A stretch of DNA of 64,000 nt, taken from contig JADFUC010000804.1 in assembly GCA_019722365.1 (NCBI GenBank), positions 1 to 64,000 on the forward strand. Reading direction: 5' to 3'. How positions within the stretch are numbered: position 1 is the first letter of the stretch; each line of letters starts with the position of its first letter. Below, in pieces: positions 23,595-36,788 of this stretch. The position numbers were made by a program, and so were the translations under genes. The notes below the pieces were generated by a model, which did not search any database, was not told the DNA's origin, and worked only from the letters and a program-made list of their open reading frames with translations. This stretch comes from Lithospermum erythrorhizon (Eukaryota > Streptophyta > Magnoliopsida > Boraginales > Boraginaceae).

Positions 23595-24799
23595 TGGAAA
23601 TAACTCGCCCAGAAGTTACTATTTTAATATGATTTAGTTGCCCGCTGAGTGTTTTATGTTAAAGTTAAAATTTGAAATCGAATAATGATAATATGGATCG
23701 GATGATAATATATTTTGAGGATAGAAATTTAATTTGACCTTGCTCAATTCATGTTGTTAAACCGGTACAGTAAGCCGAATTCTCATAACCAACGAGACCT
23801 AAAACTCCACTTTAAAGTTGTCCCACCTACCACCACTAACTTCTTAACCTTATCCTCTCCCCCAACCTTATCATCAAAATCATTTTCTTCCCTAAGGAAG
23901 TGGCCGAACTCAAACCCCCTAAATTGTCCCTTGAAATTTTTCACTTTTCTGAAGAAAAATCTTCAAGCGAATCTAAATTTTCATAATCTCGCTTTTCCAT
24001 CTCTCTGCTCATCAAAGGTAATGGTTTTAATTTTCAAATCTCATCATTTAAGGCTCGAGTTGACTTTATATAATTTGAGTTTTGTGTTGACTTTTAGATC
24101 TTGACTTTTATTATGGTATATAAATGTTATTCTAAATTTAGTTATGGATTAGAGATTTTGAGTCACATTGGGGTTAGAAAGTGGTGTGTTGAGGGTTGAC
24201 TTTGTTGACTTTTTCTTAAATTAACTTCTAACGTATGAGGTTGTGAGGACTTTAATATAGTTATTTTGGGAAGAATTATTGGTTTGATCCGGATATAGAG
24301 ATTGACTGAGAAAGTCTGGGGAAAGTTCAGATAAAGATTTAGTGTTTGAATTGAGTCGTATTTAATGGATTAATTAGTTGTCAATCGACTGGCTGGGATT
24401 GGCTAGAATGTGCTTAAAGTGTTATTGTCAGTAATAAGGTGATGACCGAATATCAGATTTTACGGTTGGCGATTGAATGTAGTTGTACTGAACGATAAGC
24501 CGCATACCAATCTGGGGATAGATGATCAAGTAAGAGTTGTAAATTTGAATCGCGTAGACGCGGTATACCACTGGGTTTATATAGATGCTAAGAGAGGCTA
24601 TTCTATGGAATGTGTCATAATGTATAATTTCTTTGAATAGGAGTCGAGCCCGATCCGCACGAGGACCTGGCCTGTGAGTTATCAATACCGCTTTGGGCTT
24701 CGAAAGTAAAGACAAATCTCACGACGGGTACCTTTCGTATATATATTGTTACATATTTTTGCATGTAAGCTAATCTTGGGACTATTCTAATATGTGTAT

Positions 24800-24965
24800 T
24801 GTGTGACTATGATTGATATTATGTGGAAATTGTGATTTATGATTCATGTTATGAAACAATTGAGATTTTGATTGATATTATGAAATAATTGAGATTATGA
24901 GGTATATTATGAGATAATTGAGATTATGATTTGTATTATGAGATAGTTGTGAATATGATTCATTT
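24800..24965 (+). repeat. Minisatellite in the solo LTR
   Basis: About five degenerate copies of a unit of about 32-36 bases of the form ATTATGA.ATAATTGAGATTATGATT.GT (AATTGAGATT core at about 24,858, 24,888 and 24,919). It occupies the LTR half where the 1,827 LTR holds a different minisatellite. Confidence 0.7.
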
Positions 24966-25189
24966 TACGGTGACTGCAGGTCAGAAGTCAGGTGGTCAAG
25001 CAATATGACGGGTCAGGCGCTGGATGTGTTTTGATTGTTTGTTATTTATGGAGTGTGACCTCTAATCGGGAGGCTCAAAGGTGTGCATATCAAGCAGGGT
25101 ACTCGTGATTCTGGAGGCTCGGGTGTGATATGCACATCGAGGCGAGGCCTCGGCTCTGAGGATTGGTGTGGAGTGCTCATCCATTATTT

Positions 25190-25265
25190 ATGCGGATTCC
25201 TATATGTGTATTATTTGGAGGCGGATTCCTCATATGTGTAATATTTGTGGAGGTGGATTCCTCAT
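25190..25265 (+). repeat. Short tandem repeat GGATTCCTCATATGTGTAATATTTG
   Basis: Three imperfect units (GCGGATTCCTATATGTGTATTATTTGGAG; GCGGATTCCTCATATGTGTAATATTTG; then GTGGATTCCTCATTTG) at about 25,193, 25,221 and 25,254. Confidence 0.75.
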
Positions 25266-25926
25266 TTGATGACTTTTGTGTGTTGAGATCGCTTTCCCAT
25301 AAAATGAATATGCATTATTTATGGTTATAATCTCAATGGTATAGTTACGTAACATCGTGATATATAGAAATCTAAGTGATATGTGGACAATTATTCATTA
25401 TGTACCGGTCGATGTGATGTGCATAAAGTTATGTATATATATACATGAATATATGTGATGGAATCAAGTGTGTGTATTTATTCACTCAAATTTTAATAGC
25501 CGACCTCTATTCTCTATGGGCGATGCTTTATGCCCAGGTCTCTCAGAGCGATCACCGGTGGCCGAGGATCCGCTTGCCGAAAGCGCGAGCATCATAAGTG
25601 AGGCGGTATGCACAGAAGTCCTCATCACCATTCCCCTCAGGACGATTTGAATATTTCTAGACTTGTGTGTCAGATATATCGAGTGGGGCTGGCTGTCATA
25701 CTCTTCCTCATGTTGTATTCTTGACTTTCAGATATCCTCGGGGTCAGACATTCGTGGATCAGATTCTCGTTGTCTGTTATTTGTTGGATGTGTTGTCGAA
25801 CACCACGACGGAATAGAGAGTTTTTGTTTAATGTCACAGGCTGTATTTGTTATCAGATCCATCGATCGGGTGACTCGTGTACGTGTTGTTAATGATCTTA
25901 ACTGTATGCCACTGGGTGGGTCGTTA

Positions 25927-28900
25927 ATGGTCATAAGCGAAAGCTTTCCAAGTTGGTCATAATCGAGAAACTACCCCGGTTGGAAAGATTTCAAGAATTA
26001 CCTCAAACATAAACGAAAGGAGATGTGATCACAAAAGAGTAGTCTTTGACGCCTTCAAGCATCAAGAACATTAAACAGGAAGGAAACGACTACGTAAAGC
26101 TGATCCTAAGCTCAGGATGTAAGCGAAAGTGAATGCTGCTGAGTTCGTTCAAGCTTCAGTGGCTATCAAAGCGGAAGTTAAGAAATAATATGTACCCAAG
26201 GTTGGGAACTTCAAGAAAAACATCGAGGGAAATGCTTCACCTTGCGAGAAGAAAGGACATAAGTCCAACGAGTGTCGGGTTCCCCAGAAAGAAAATGGCC
26301 ACCAAAGCAATACGATGAAAAAACTCAGAATTCAGCGTCTCTCGCACATGAACTCACGGGCCATGGTTTCTCGGGCGAACCGGGTAGGTCGAACCAGACC
26401 GTGGGTTGATACCGGTGCTACAAGGCATATTTGTTTCACTTAAAGAGTTCTTCACCACCTTCAAGCTCAGACAACGGTGAAAATTTGTATACGGGCAACT
26501 CCTCAACTTCTAACATTTCCAAGTCGAAGGATCTATTGTGCCGAAAAATGACATCGAAAGTTAAGGACGCCGAATCACGCCCTTGTATGTTCCAAATGTT
26601 GGGGAAGAATCTCATTTCGTTCGCTGGTTAGCAAAACTAGCCATGTCAAGTATAGAAGTTCGATAAGATTATTTTGTCCAAAAGGAGGAACGCTTTGCTC
26701 CGAAAAGGATATGTACTGATGGTCCGCTTAAAACAACACGGCACCGCTAATAACAATATCAATAAAATGGCTACTACTTCCGCTATTTGATTGAGTCCTA
26801 TAATTTAGCATACTAGATTAGGACACGCCGCTTTTAATTCTTTGAAAAACTCTCAAGAATGATTGCATACCAAAAATTGAATTTGACTCAAAGTACAAAT
26901 GTAAAATTTGTTAGAGGTTAAACGAGATTGCCTTTTATAAATTATAAGAGATTCAAAACCCTTGAACTATCTATAGCTGACAAGATGAGCATGAAGTTCA
27001 ACACTCAATAAAAGAGGCAACCGTTATTTTATAAACATTCATTGATGATAGCACTAAAGTTCTCGCTTATGTTTACTTGTTCAAAAGTAAAGATGAGGCG
27101 GTACAAAAACTTCTATTGTACAAAGACGGTTGAGAATCTACTTCACAAGAAAATCAAGCGGCCAGGAGCGACAGAGGTGGCAATATGTTGCGCCTCTTTG
27201 GTCGGGTTTGCTGGCACATGGCATAGCACGTGGAAGTAATACCACCATATTCACCAATCAACTGGATCACGCTGAAGAAAAAATAGAACTCAAAAGAGAT
27301 GATGAATTGCTGATAAGTTTAGATTTCCACCACATACTGGGGAAGCTTATTTTTAATAAAGAACTACCTTTCAATAAGGTTTATCGTAAAATGAGGATAA
27401 GAGACCTTATGAGTCATGAAAGGTAGAAACCAAATTTAGCCATTTAAAGTACTGGGGTCGTCTCGCCAAAGTAATGGCTCCATTTCCCAAGCAAGCGAAA
27501 GTATTGAACCTAAGACAAGAGACTCGATTTTTATCGGTACGCATTACAATAAGAATGCTTATAGTTTCTTGTGTACAAATGATAATTCCAGAGTTCACAA
27601 AAATACTATAATAGAGTCTAGAAATGCAACATTCTTTGAGAATATTTTTCCTCTAAAATCTAAAGAAGAGGCAAGTTCTTCTAAGGTTGCTCCCGAGTCT
27701 ACTATAAAAGAGGGACTTGATGATGCAAACATTGAACAAACTGGTGACACTACAAAGAAGATAATGGCTGACTTCAGTGAAAGAGAGCTCAGACCTACCA
27801 TCGTCGGGTAACGCCCACCTATGGCCTCTATGGAAAGTTAAGCAATTCGGGGAGCGACATTGAATCGATTCTTAAAATCATACCCGAAATTGGTAGATCT
27901 TCCTCCCAGATGCAAGCTCACCTCAAAATGGATTTTCAAGAGAAAGATGAAATCGATGGAACAGCTTGATAAAGATAGCGAAGCTCAGTCACAGAAAACA
28001 GCATTGAAAGAGGACTAGATTACTTGATACTTATCTTCACCGCTGGCTGCACTACATCCATACGAAAGTGATATTAGCGATTGTCGCTTCTATGCACTAA
28101 GCACACCAAATGGAATGTGAAAACAACATTTCTAAATTAGATTTGATGAAAGAGATATACATGAAACAACCCAAGTGGTTTGTCGCTCTGCAGTTAAAGA
28201 TAAAGTTTGTAGACTTGTAAAACTCTTGTATGGATTAAACAGCCAAAGTAATGGAATGATAAGTTTGACAAGACTTTGTTATCAAATGGTTTTTCAAGAT
28301 AAATGAAAGGTGATAAATGTGTCTACATGAAGACTAAGAGATGGATATGTACTTGTGTCTCAATGCTTGATTACATGCTCATTTGCTGGAAGTAATTCCA
28401 ATATGATTAAGTCAACAAAAGATATGCTGAATTCTAAATTCGGCATGACTCGGGGGACACGCCGACGCATTCTTGGGAGTTATGTATCATAACTCCAAAT
28501 GGATTAACGCTGAGTCAATCACACTATGTTTACACAATATTAAGTAAGTTTGGTCACGGGTCATTCAGAATGTCAAAACTCCTAATACATAAGTCATCAC
28601 TCTTGATGAACAAAAGCGCGAAAGCCGCATCCCAACTTGAGTATTCTCACACAGTGGAGCCTCACGTATCTAATGACATGTACTCGGGGTCTGCATATTG
28701 CCTACACCGTAGCAAGCTAAGTAGGTTTACTTTAGTAATCCCCGATATGATCATCGGGTAAAAGAATAGAGCGAGTCAGCTTAAATATCTCGTGACATAC
28801 GTGACATGGGTTACATTATACACGTATCCCGCCGCTTCGGCTGATACAAGATGCTAATTGGATATCCGATATGAAGGGATTCCAAATCCACGAGCGGGTA

Positions 28901-29313
28901 TATGTTCACTCTAAGAAAGAATGTCTCTTTAAGTCCTCAAACAAAGAGACATCATAAAGCCCACTACGGAATCAAAATTCATAGCATCGGACAAAAGGAG
29001 TAGTTAAGTCAATGGTTACGCCTATTTTTAGAGGACATCCCTCGAAAGTGGGTTAATCGGGTGCCTCCAATTTACATACATCATGCGATAGTCAATCAAA
29101 TAACGGAAGCAAGACATACCAAACGATAACGATAAGTCTCGACACATTCGTCGGAGACATAATACCATTAGACAATTAATCTCGCAACTGAAGTTATCAG
29201 TATTGATTACATCAAATCAAAAGATAATATAGCGGATCCACTAACCAAAGGGTTAAATAGAGAACTAGTTGAGAAATCATCAAAAGGAACGGGACTTGTG
29301 CCTCCCATAGAAT
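25927..29313 (+). pseudogene. Copia gag C-terminus and pol (protease, integrase, RT, RNase H)
   Basis: Continues the copia gag from 23,594. The order protease-integrase-RT-RNase H is that of Ty1/copia. Landmarks: WKDFKNYLKHKRKEM (about 25,980-26,025), a CCHC-like knuckle KCFTCEKKGHKSNECR-like at about 26,230-26,280, protease WVDTGATRHICF (26,402-26,440), pre-integrase NLYTGNSSTSNISKSKD (26,463-26,530), integrase HTRLGHAAFNSLKNSQE-like (about 26,810-26,860), RT WIFKRK (about 27,930) and KVCRLVKLLYGL (28,185-28,240), and RNase H end SKDNIADPLTKGLNRE (about 29,215-29,270). Numerous stops and frameshifts, so non-autonomous. Spliced with 23,177-23,594 it would be a nearly complete copia gag-pol in length. 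Confidence 0.85.
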
Positions 29314-29881
29314 AAGATGATTAGCGAAGGAAAACCCATCCTAGTTGACTGAGATCCCAAGATCTAGGTTCAACGAGACAACCTAATTGTAATCATAATT
29401 GAAATCAATCGTAGGGGTTCTGACCCTCACCCATTCCTAGATTAACAAATGATACCCGTAGGATAGTCGAATTTCAAATTTTAATGACTCTCGTGGATAA
29501 GATCGACATGGATCATGTGAAAGAGTATCGCTGGTTACTCTATAACTTAGAGAAGTCACTATGTGAGCTAGAGGCCGCCTTCTAGAGGGAAAAATGAAAT
29601 GATTATTCTCGAAACAACTCACGTAACTGTGCGGTATTCCACGGCCAAACGGACATTCACGAACTTCAAGAGTATTGGTCAATACTCGCGTAGTATGTCG
29701 TTGTCTACCAAGAAAAAGAATGGTCAAGGATCGCTGGCTACTGTGCTTTGGTTCACATGAACACGAGTGGAAAGGTTCATGGTCTCTCGGGTCACCTATC
29801 CTATGCAGTGTTGGGTCGTTGTAGCTTTCTACCAAAATTCGAAGTCAAACTTTGTTTTAATTTTTTTTGTCTGCGCGGGAT
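29314..29881 (+). mobile_element. Copia post-pol 3' segment (downstream copy)
   Basis: Untranslated segment between the pol end and LTR 3, the counterpart of 21,746-22,297. It ends in a purine-rich GCGCGGGA before the LTR TG, the expected PPT position. Confidence 0.75.
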
Positions 29882-30600
29882 TGTTGGATATGTTGAATGA
29901 AAATTAAAAGGTACCTCAGTAATTAACATGTGAAGAAATGGTGGCGTGACCGCTTTATATAGTCGTCTCATTAGAAATGAGTAATCACACACTGGGCCGG
30001 CAAGGCCAAGCCAGACAAATGCGTATCGTTACATGGTAATATAAATATATATTAATCCGGGAGTAGCCGGGGCCTGGGGTCTTTGGGAGGTCTTTGATTC
30101 GAATAAAATATTACACCCCCAAAATCTAAACATTTTGTTTTCAGACCTCAAAGGTTCACAAAACCTTTAATATTCTTCCGCTTGTGAAGTTCTAATAGCT
30201 AGCAGGCCGCAGATTCATTTGGTTTGCATGATCTATTAACTACTACATAGTTAATAGTGGGAGAATGGAGGACCGATCACCTCCTATACTTCATCTATAA
30301 AGCCAACCATCTTCCATCCAAGACAGAAAAAGAAAATATCATTTTACACAACAAAGTATTTCAACGGTGATACTGCCATTTTCTCGGTCGCTATACACTA
30401 CTTAGAGCGCCGGGCGCAGCCATGGTTTTACACCATCGTATCCTGGAAACAAATCCTTTCATTACTATAGCACCTTCTTCGGTAAAATGGAAATTTGTTT
30501 TAAGCGAGATTATGTTCGCACAAGCTGTGGGCGGATGTTTTGTCTATTCAATTTTTTGCTCAAAGTCTCTATTATAGTTCTCATATCTGCTCCCTACAAG
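29882..30600 (+). mobile_element. Copia LTR 3 (3' LTR)
   Basis: Begins TGTTGGATATGTTGAATG and is collinear with LTR 2, including the same hairpin (30,233-30,257) and TATA region. Homology ends near CCCTACAA at about 30,599. No 5-base target duplication could be matched between 21,488 and 30,600. Confidence 0.75.
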
Positions 30601-33600
30601 ATTGTCCATTTTTTTAATAAGTGTAAATTGATCTTTTTTTTAAATATATTTGCTTGTGTTGTATAATATTTGATAAAATTACACTACAATCGAAAAGAGT
30701 TCAAATGTATTTTCATTAATATAGTCATCAAGTATTATACAATACAAACAAAATATATACCTGGCCAAAGTCAAGAGATAATAAAAAAGCTTAAAAGCGG
30801 ACAATCTTAAGGGACATAAGAGATGCAAAAGACGGATGCATAAGAACATATAATACGTTTTAAGTGGTAGCTTATTATATGGTTATGGGTTTCAGTTTTT
30901 AGTAAAAGATGGAGAGTCAATTAACAGATAACATGCTATAATATGGTCAGACTGTCCGACTAATTTAAGGCTCAACAACTTCGTTTGTAGATTCATCCGA
31001 CTTTTGTTCATTATCATCCACCAGGAGTAGGTGTTGTTTGGAAAACACCTATAACGCAAATAAGATATAATTACATGATATTAGGACATTTACTTTGTCA
31101 CTAAAGAAGCAATTAATTAATATCAACATGAGAGCGATAACAACATTAAATTTCTACAGATGGAAGAGACAATGTCTCAACATTTAAGGGCTTAAATTTC
31201 TATATTTCCTCCTAAACAAAGTTTTTAAGTCAAACGAGAGAGATTCCACTTCTCCGTCGGCCGCTTGCCCTCGAAATTTATTTATATCAATTATCCCTCC
31301 CATCGCCAGCTGCCCTTTTGTTGTTACATTGACGGAGATAAAGCAAACAAATTTTTTAAAAACCTTCATCCTTTATCCCATCCGCTCTCATTGTCAACAA
31401 CTCAACATTCCACCTAACGGTGATTTTTTACGAGGATCTCTCGGTCGAGGCGAACCCGAAGATTTAGAGCTGGCTCATTTGGATATGAATGGACAACATG
31501 CTGTTGATTGGCCCGAGGGGTTGCCCCCGGAGACCCGACAAGCCCAGGCATTTGTGTCTTTGTCTCGGGTACCGAAAGCGGCGGATGCATGAGAATGTCA
31601 AGAGATCATCCTACCTAGACCGTGTTGTTACTCCATGTTTTGATGTTGCTCGTGCTCCATTATCCGCTGGTGAAGACGATGGCGCCCGTGTACTCTAGAC
31701 AACGAATCGGTCGATCACATCCACTCTAATCCTTACATCAATAAGCGGCTCACGTAGAGTTATAGATAAGTGGAATTAGGTTTTGCAATACTCTCCAAAT
31801 GATGAATCTGAGATATTTATAAAGAACACTCAAGAGTCCAGCCTTCTGTGATGGTGACACTTGTCTCCATCCGTGATCCTAAAATGTCCTTCTTTAATGA
31901 TAAGTGCCTTCCTAAATGGATTTGATTCTCATAATGGTTATATATCAATTGCCCTTAATTCCTTATTTGTTCTTACATCATTTTTCAAATGATAGTAGAG
32001 AATGAGGGATTAAATACACTTATCTACCACTTAATACACTTTTTATGGTACGGGAATCCCAAAGACAATTTATGTTACTATAATAGGTAAAATGGGTTCG
32101 CTTTTATGTCACTTCTTTCTCATTTTCAAAAATATGGCGTGCACCGGTGAGACTCTTCTTCCAACCCCACGGTCCCAATATCATTGGTGAGAAGGCATCT
32201 CTTCGAGAGGTATGTTTGGCTAGGCGCAGTGTAAGCCTAAGTGTGTCTATTTTTCCAATAGAATTACATTTTCCCAAACCTCTTCCCCCTTTTTATGTTA
32301 TTCTAATAGATGTATTCACATAATTCCCCGATGTTGACGGTGTAGGATATTGATATGGATACTAACACTCTCACCCGCGCTTTGTAGAGTTTACACCAAC
32401 CGGTTGATAACCCAAACTAAGAGGATCCTTTACCTAGGAGCCGACGATCCCCATTCCTATGATGACAATTCTCTGATACAATCACGACACGGTGTCTCCT
32501 CCTCCAAGGAGGGTAATGAGGAGGGTAACAATCAAGAAGTTGTTCCTAAGGGGAGCAAGCATCTAAGGGCACTCAAAGACTCTCGACCTTTTGGACGGAG
32601 TGAAGACTTATGATTGTTCCCCGGTTGATTTAATTTGAGGCCCATCTCTCACAAATAAGGAGATACTACAACATGCCCGATGGCAAGACAGGCCCTTCTC
32701 CCCTCGGGCGTAACGTAGATCTTCCTCTCGCCGACCTCCTACATGCAAGGAAAGCGCTCGTAGAGTTCTCGGACGAGTGTAGTCAGAGTTCCTAGGAGTT
32801 CTTTAACTATGGTCTCGGCTCCACGCTCCCCGGTTCATGGATGAAATTCCCTCGACATCGACGAATCGTTTCCCCCCGCCAACTAGGTCCCTTCTCCTGC
32901 TTGTCTTAACGGGTATTTCAAGTGGCATGTTTGGTCAGGAGTTCCTCCCAACAAGGCTCTTTTAGCAAGATGTACAACGCGAACCTCGGGGCCCCCCACC
33001 TTCTTTTCATATTGCTTCTCCCGACTACAACTTCAGACAACTTATTGTTCTACCCTCGATGGCATAGATTATGGTTCCTCGTTAAGTGGGGGGGTTTTTG
33101 GGGACGAGACCCGATGGTCCTTTTTGTCTAACACATTACTTTTTGCTCGTGAACCTCCGACACCTCCCAAATGGAGTTAGATAAATTAGTTAAGGGCTTT
33201 CCTAACTCTCCCTCACGAGGTGTTTTGTGACGTGCTAGTGTTAACGCGAGTCTCCATGTGCCCGGACTTCGTAAGTATTTTTATCTTTTTTTTTCTGATT
33301 CACCTCTCCCTTTCCATTAATGAAAAGTGTAACGCGTTTCACCCTGCTAACCGCCTGTCGAAGCATAACCTTTAGCAACACTTACACTCACACGACTACG
33401 TAGACACAAAGTGCAATAAAGTAAATAACACAATAGGATGATAACCCATTTCAAAGGCAACGTGCACCTAACTGGGGGCAAGAGCCTACTGAAAGATTCT
33501 ACTAGATCTCAAGATTTACAAACAATGACTTATACGAATGCTCCTCATTATATTCTCTCTCACTGCATCTCTACCCTCAGAATAAGTCCGAAGCTTCCCC

Positions 33601-33829
33601 GATTTCAAGACATTCTTCACGCCACACTACTTCAAAGATGTGACTTATACAATGGTGTTAACAATAGTGGTACAATTTTAAGAGAGTTTTATAGAATAAA
33701 TCCGTACATTTAGCCTACAAACACAAAGAAAACTCTCTCTCAAATCTTTTCAGATCACAAAAAAACAATACGTAACAATATATTATGAAACGGTAATACA
33801 GTTCCGCATATATGATTTTATAGTTGTAG
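30601..33829. other. Unassigned region, probable decayed mobile DNA
   Basis: No convincing gene. Part of 31,184-33,200 has long but patchy open frames and GC-rich stretches. A frame at about 32,915-33,000 (KWHVWSGVPPNKALLA) weakly resembles the zinc-binding tail of plant LINE ORF2. I could not support it further. 33,400-33,829 is AT-rich with nothing recognised. Confidence 0.35.
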
Positions 33830-36095
33830 TGAAATAACTTTGACCAAGTTTAATTAATTAAAATCGAGTAATTGGTAATTCAAATTAATATAATAAAAGC
33901 GGGATTCGGGAACGATCATATCAACAACGAACTTAAATTATGTGGCAAAAATTTAATCGGGAAAATCGATTATGATTTTTACGCAGGTTTAAAAGAATTA
34001 TGTTCGTTAACGAGCTAAACGAGAGGCCTTTTTATTAAAATAGCCTTTTTATTCTTTTGTTTCATCATCCTACACTATAAGACAAAAAGAAAAGCAAACC
34101 CTCCTCTTCCAAGAACCCAAAACCGCCGCCCCTCTTCCCCATTGAAAGAACTCAAATTTTTTTTTCTCTTTTTCTCCCACTTTGATCATCATCCTTTGCT
34201 CTAAAATTCCAGAAAAATATACCAATCTTCTCCTCTCGTCTTCCCCCGTCATGGGTTGGGTACGAAAGTCTTCATACTTTTAAGTTTTTGAGAATTTCAA
34301 AATTAGATATTCAAGTGTTCGAATTTTAATAATTAAAAATTTATTAAATTATGATCTTTGGCTCCTAGATTGGTGGTTGTCAATGGAAAGAATTGAGTTT
34401 TTGTTAATTTTAACAATTTATTTCGAAATTATATAAATTAATTAAAAATTTAATTTTTTTATGTTAGATATGTTTAGATTTAAGATGTTTATGATTATAG
34501 ATATAATAATAGAGTTTTTCCAGTAATATATTCATGAGAAAATAGTTATTTTCGGATTTTAATTAATTTTTATAATATAATTTTGGATTTTTGGTAGAAA
34601 ATAGAAATAAATTATAATTTTGACTTTTAAAATAAAAATCAGATTTTTATTGTGTTTATTATTGGATTTCAACCAACATATAAAAATCTTGGAATTTTTG
34701 GGAAATATTTGCTATTTTTGTTTATTTATTAACTAGAATGGAGATTTCAATAAAAATGTCAAATTTGTATGATTGTAATTTAGAAACTGAATTTTTATAT
34801 TTTTATATGGGGTATGGTTGGACTGTAATCAAATATTAGAATTTGTGGAGTTTGTTTGGTATTTATTTTGAATTATTGACGAGTAAATAGCTGCTTTGGA
34901 GTTAATTAGAAAAAATTAGATTTTATACATAAAATATATAACTGATTTTATTAAATTATATAGTACATTTTGACCTATGATCAAAATATTAGAATTTCTT
35001 TGACCTATTATGATATTTACTATGATTTATAAAGTATCGGTGATTCTCTTTAAATAGTTAACTACGCATAGTTCACCGAAATACTACTAAGATACATTTA
35101 CAAGTAAGGAATACCTAAGTTTGATTAAATAGATGCTAAATATAATTAAAGTATTTAATTTAAAGTATCGATGGTAAATGCAATCTTATTATATTATTTA
35201 GAGTCGGACTCGGACTCGAGGTTGTTTTGATTAGCTGTTGTAGCTTACAAGAAGCGGTATCAAGACGTGGGGATTTATCTCCTTGTATTGGTTCCTTAAA
35301 TTTGCATGTTGCCCGGATCAGATGCCTTCTATATGTTAACGCTTATTTGTACGTAACATGCCAAGATTGATTGCTGGAAATTGTCGGGTAGACGACATCA
35401 CGTTAGTGGACTAATATATCAAAAGGCCGAGGATAACGTGATGACTCGAAATGTTTCGATTAAAAAATATAAGACCGTGTAAACATGACCCGCGATTTAT
35501 CAGTCATGGTACGCTTTCGTTAATTGCGCTACGTGAAACCTGTTGCTGGAACTTTTGGCGGAGTCATGTATGGTCTCATGTAGCTGGTCTCAATCGTGTT
35601 GTGGGTCGAAATGCAGTCGAATGTGCTGAACGGTTGATCCATTATGGACGCATCGAGCGTATACACGGCCAAATGGATACTTTTGTTACGGATGATCGAT
35701 ATTTATACGCGCTGACCTACGGGCCGTTATATAGCACATTTAGGCATATGTGACCTTTTTAAGTCATATAGCATATGTCCGGCCATTGCATTTATGTTGG
35801 CATTGTTGCGGGGCTACGCTGGGATGTTCGGATCGAAAGTGTTTTGCATATCGCTTGTGTTGATTTTGTGGACCTTCTGTCGCGGGCTTGTGTAATACGA
35901 GAAGCTACATGAGATTTACTTTGTCATATTGATGAACCTGCTTGGACTTACACAGCATTTTCAAATCATGTATTCACTATATTTAGATCTTAAGGGCTCT
36001 ACCTGCGCTCATCGTTAATATAAATTGTCTAATACTCGAGTAGGGTACACAGGAACCGTTTTTTTTAAGTTGTTTTACTATCGACCAAACTACTA

Positions 36096-36126
<31 letters not shown>

Positions 36127-36630
36127 TCCTCAAGCGTGGTTCTACCTTCTTGACTTCGTTTCGGGCGTGAATGAGTTACCACTGTGCGATAAGTTTCACT
36201 AGCTTTGGTCGAATTTCAAACTTTCAAAGGGAGTAGCTGTTGCAGTAGGCGGAGTCATGGACCTTCTCGAGCCTCGCTGTTATCCTTGTGAGCGGCGCGG
36301 TGGCTGGGATCCCTACACTACTTTAGACCCTCGTTTTATCGAAGTTTGAGTCATTATTTACTCCAAATATGGGTGATTTCTATATTATGGATTTATTATC
36401 AACACTCCTATTTTTTTTTTTTTATGTCACTTTATGTATCGAATATGTGATGTCAAGTTAGGTTTCTCGCTTACTCTATTTAATGCCCACGAAGTAGAAA
36501 CTATTTCTTACTTTACTATTAAACTGCTTTTAAATCCAGCTTTTTATTTTTTATATCATCGCTGGCGACTTTGCATCCATTTCCTACTAACGAAGTCTAA
36601 CTCTCGAGGCGCCGACTACGGATCGTTATA
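33830..36630 (+). mobile_element. Probable gypsy 5' LTR upstream of gag remnant
   Basis: Begins TGAAATAACTTTG, comparable to TGGAAATAACTCG at 23,595, and ends GGATCGTTATA, a diverged form of CGTTACA. The C-rich leader block with CTCTTCCAAGAACCC and TCTTTTTCTCCCAC at 34,098-34,180 matches the position of the pyrimidine block in the other LTRs. A gag start follows 150 bases later. It is longer (about 2.8 kb) and more diverged than the others. Contains an (AT)n run at 36,099-36,126. Confidence 0.5.
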
Positions 36631-36788
36631 AGTTTGCACGTGAGCTTGTGGTTGCTATCTGAGGAGTCTAATGGGTGGGTTTCCTACAGTGGGTCTGTGT
36701 CAAAACTATTTTTGAACTAGTCTTTTGTTGAGTTTCTTTCTGAGTTCTAAATTTTTCCATGTTTTCCTTCTCAGAGATCTGCCCCGAG

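Larger units (their letters stand above)
23595..25926 (+). mobile_element. Gypsy-type solo LTR inserted in copia gag, with target duplication
   Basis: A 2,332-base LTR starting TGGAAATAACTCG and ending GGTCGTTA, flanked by a perfect 5-base direct repeat ATGGT (23,590-23,594 and 25,927-25,931). Removing it and one ATGGT rejoins the copia gag reading frame at M-V-I-S-E, the expected family sequence. It belongs to the same LTR family as those at 1,827 and 40,499: shared AAATAAC start, pyrimidine-rich CTAAGGAAG.GGCCGAA block, and GGTAATG/GGTATG motif after the C-rich leader. No internal region remains, so this is a solo LTR formed by LTR-LTR recombination. Confidence 0.85.

Noticed and set aside
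25468..25962. Plus-strand frames at the right end of the solo LTR
   Set aside because: They lie within the LTR or cross its junction into copia gag; not independent genes.
29437..29992. Minus-strand open frame of 132 residues and its neighbour
   Set aside because: Lies antisense within the copia 3' segment and LTR, has no domain, and the same sequence is broken in the upstream copy.
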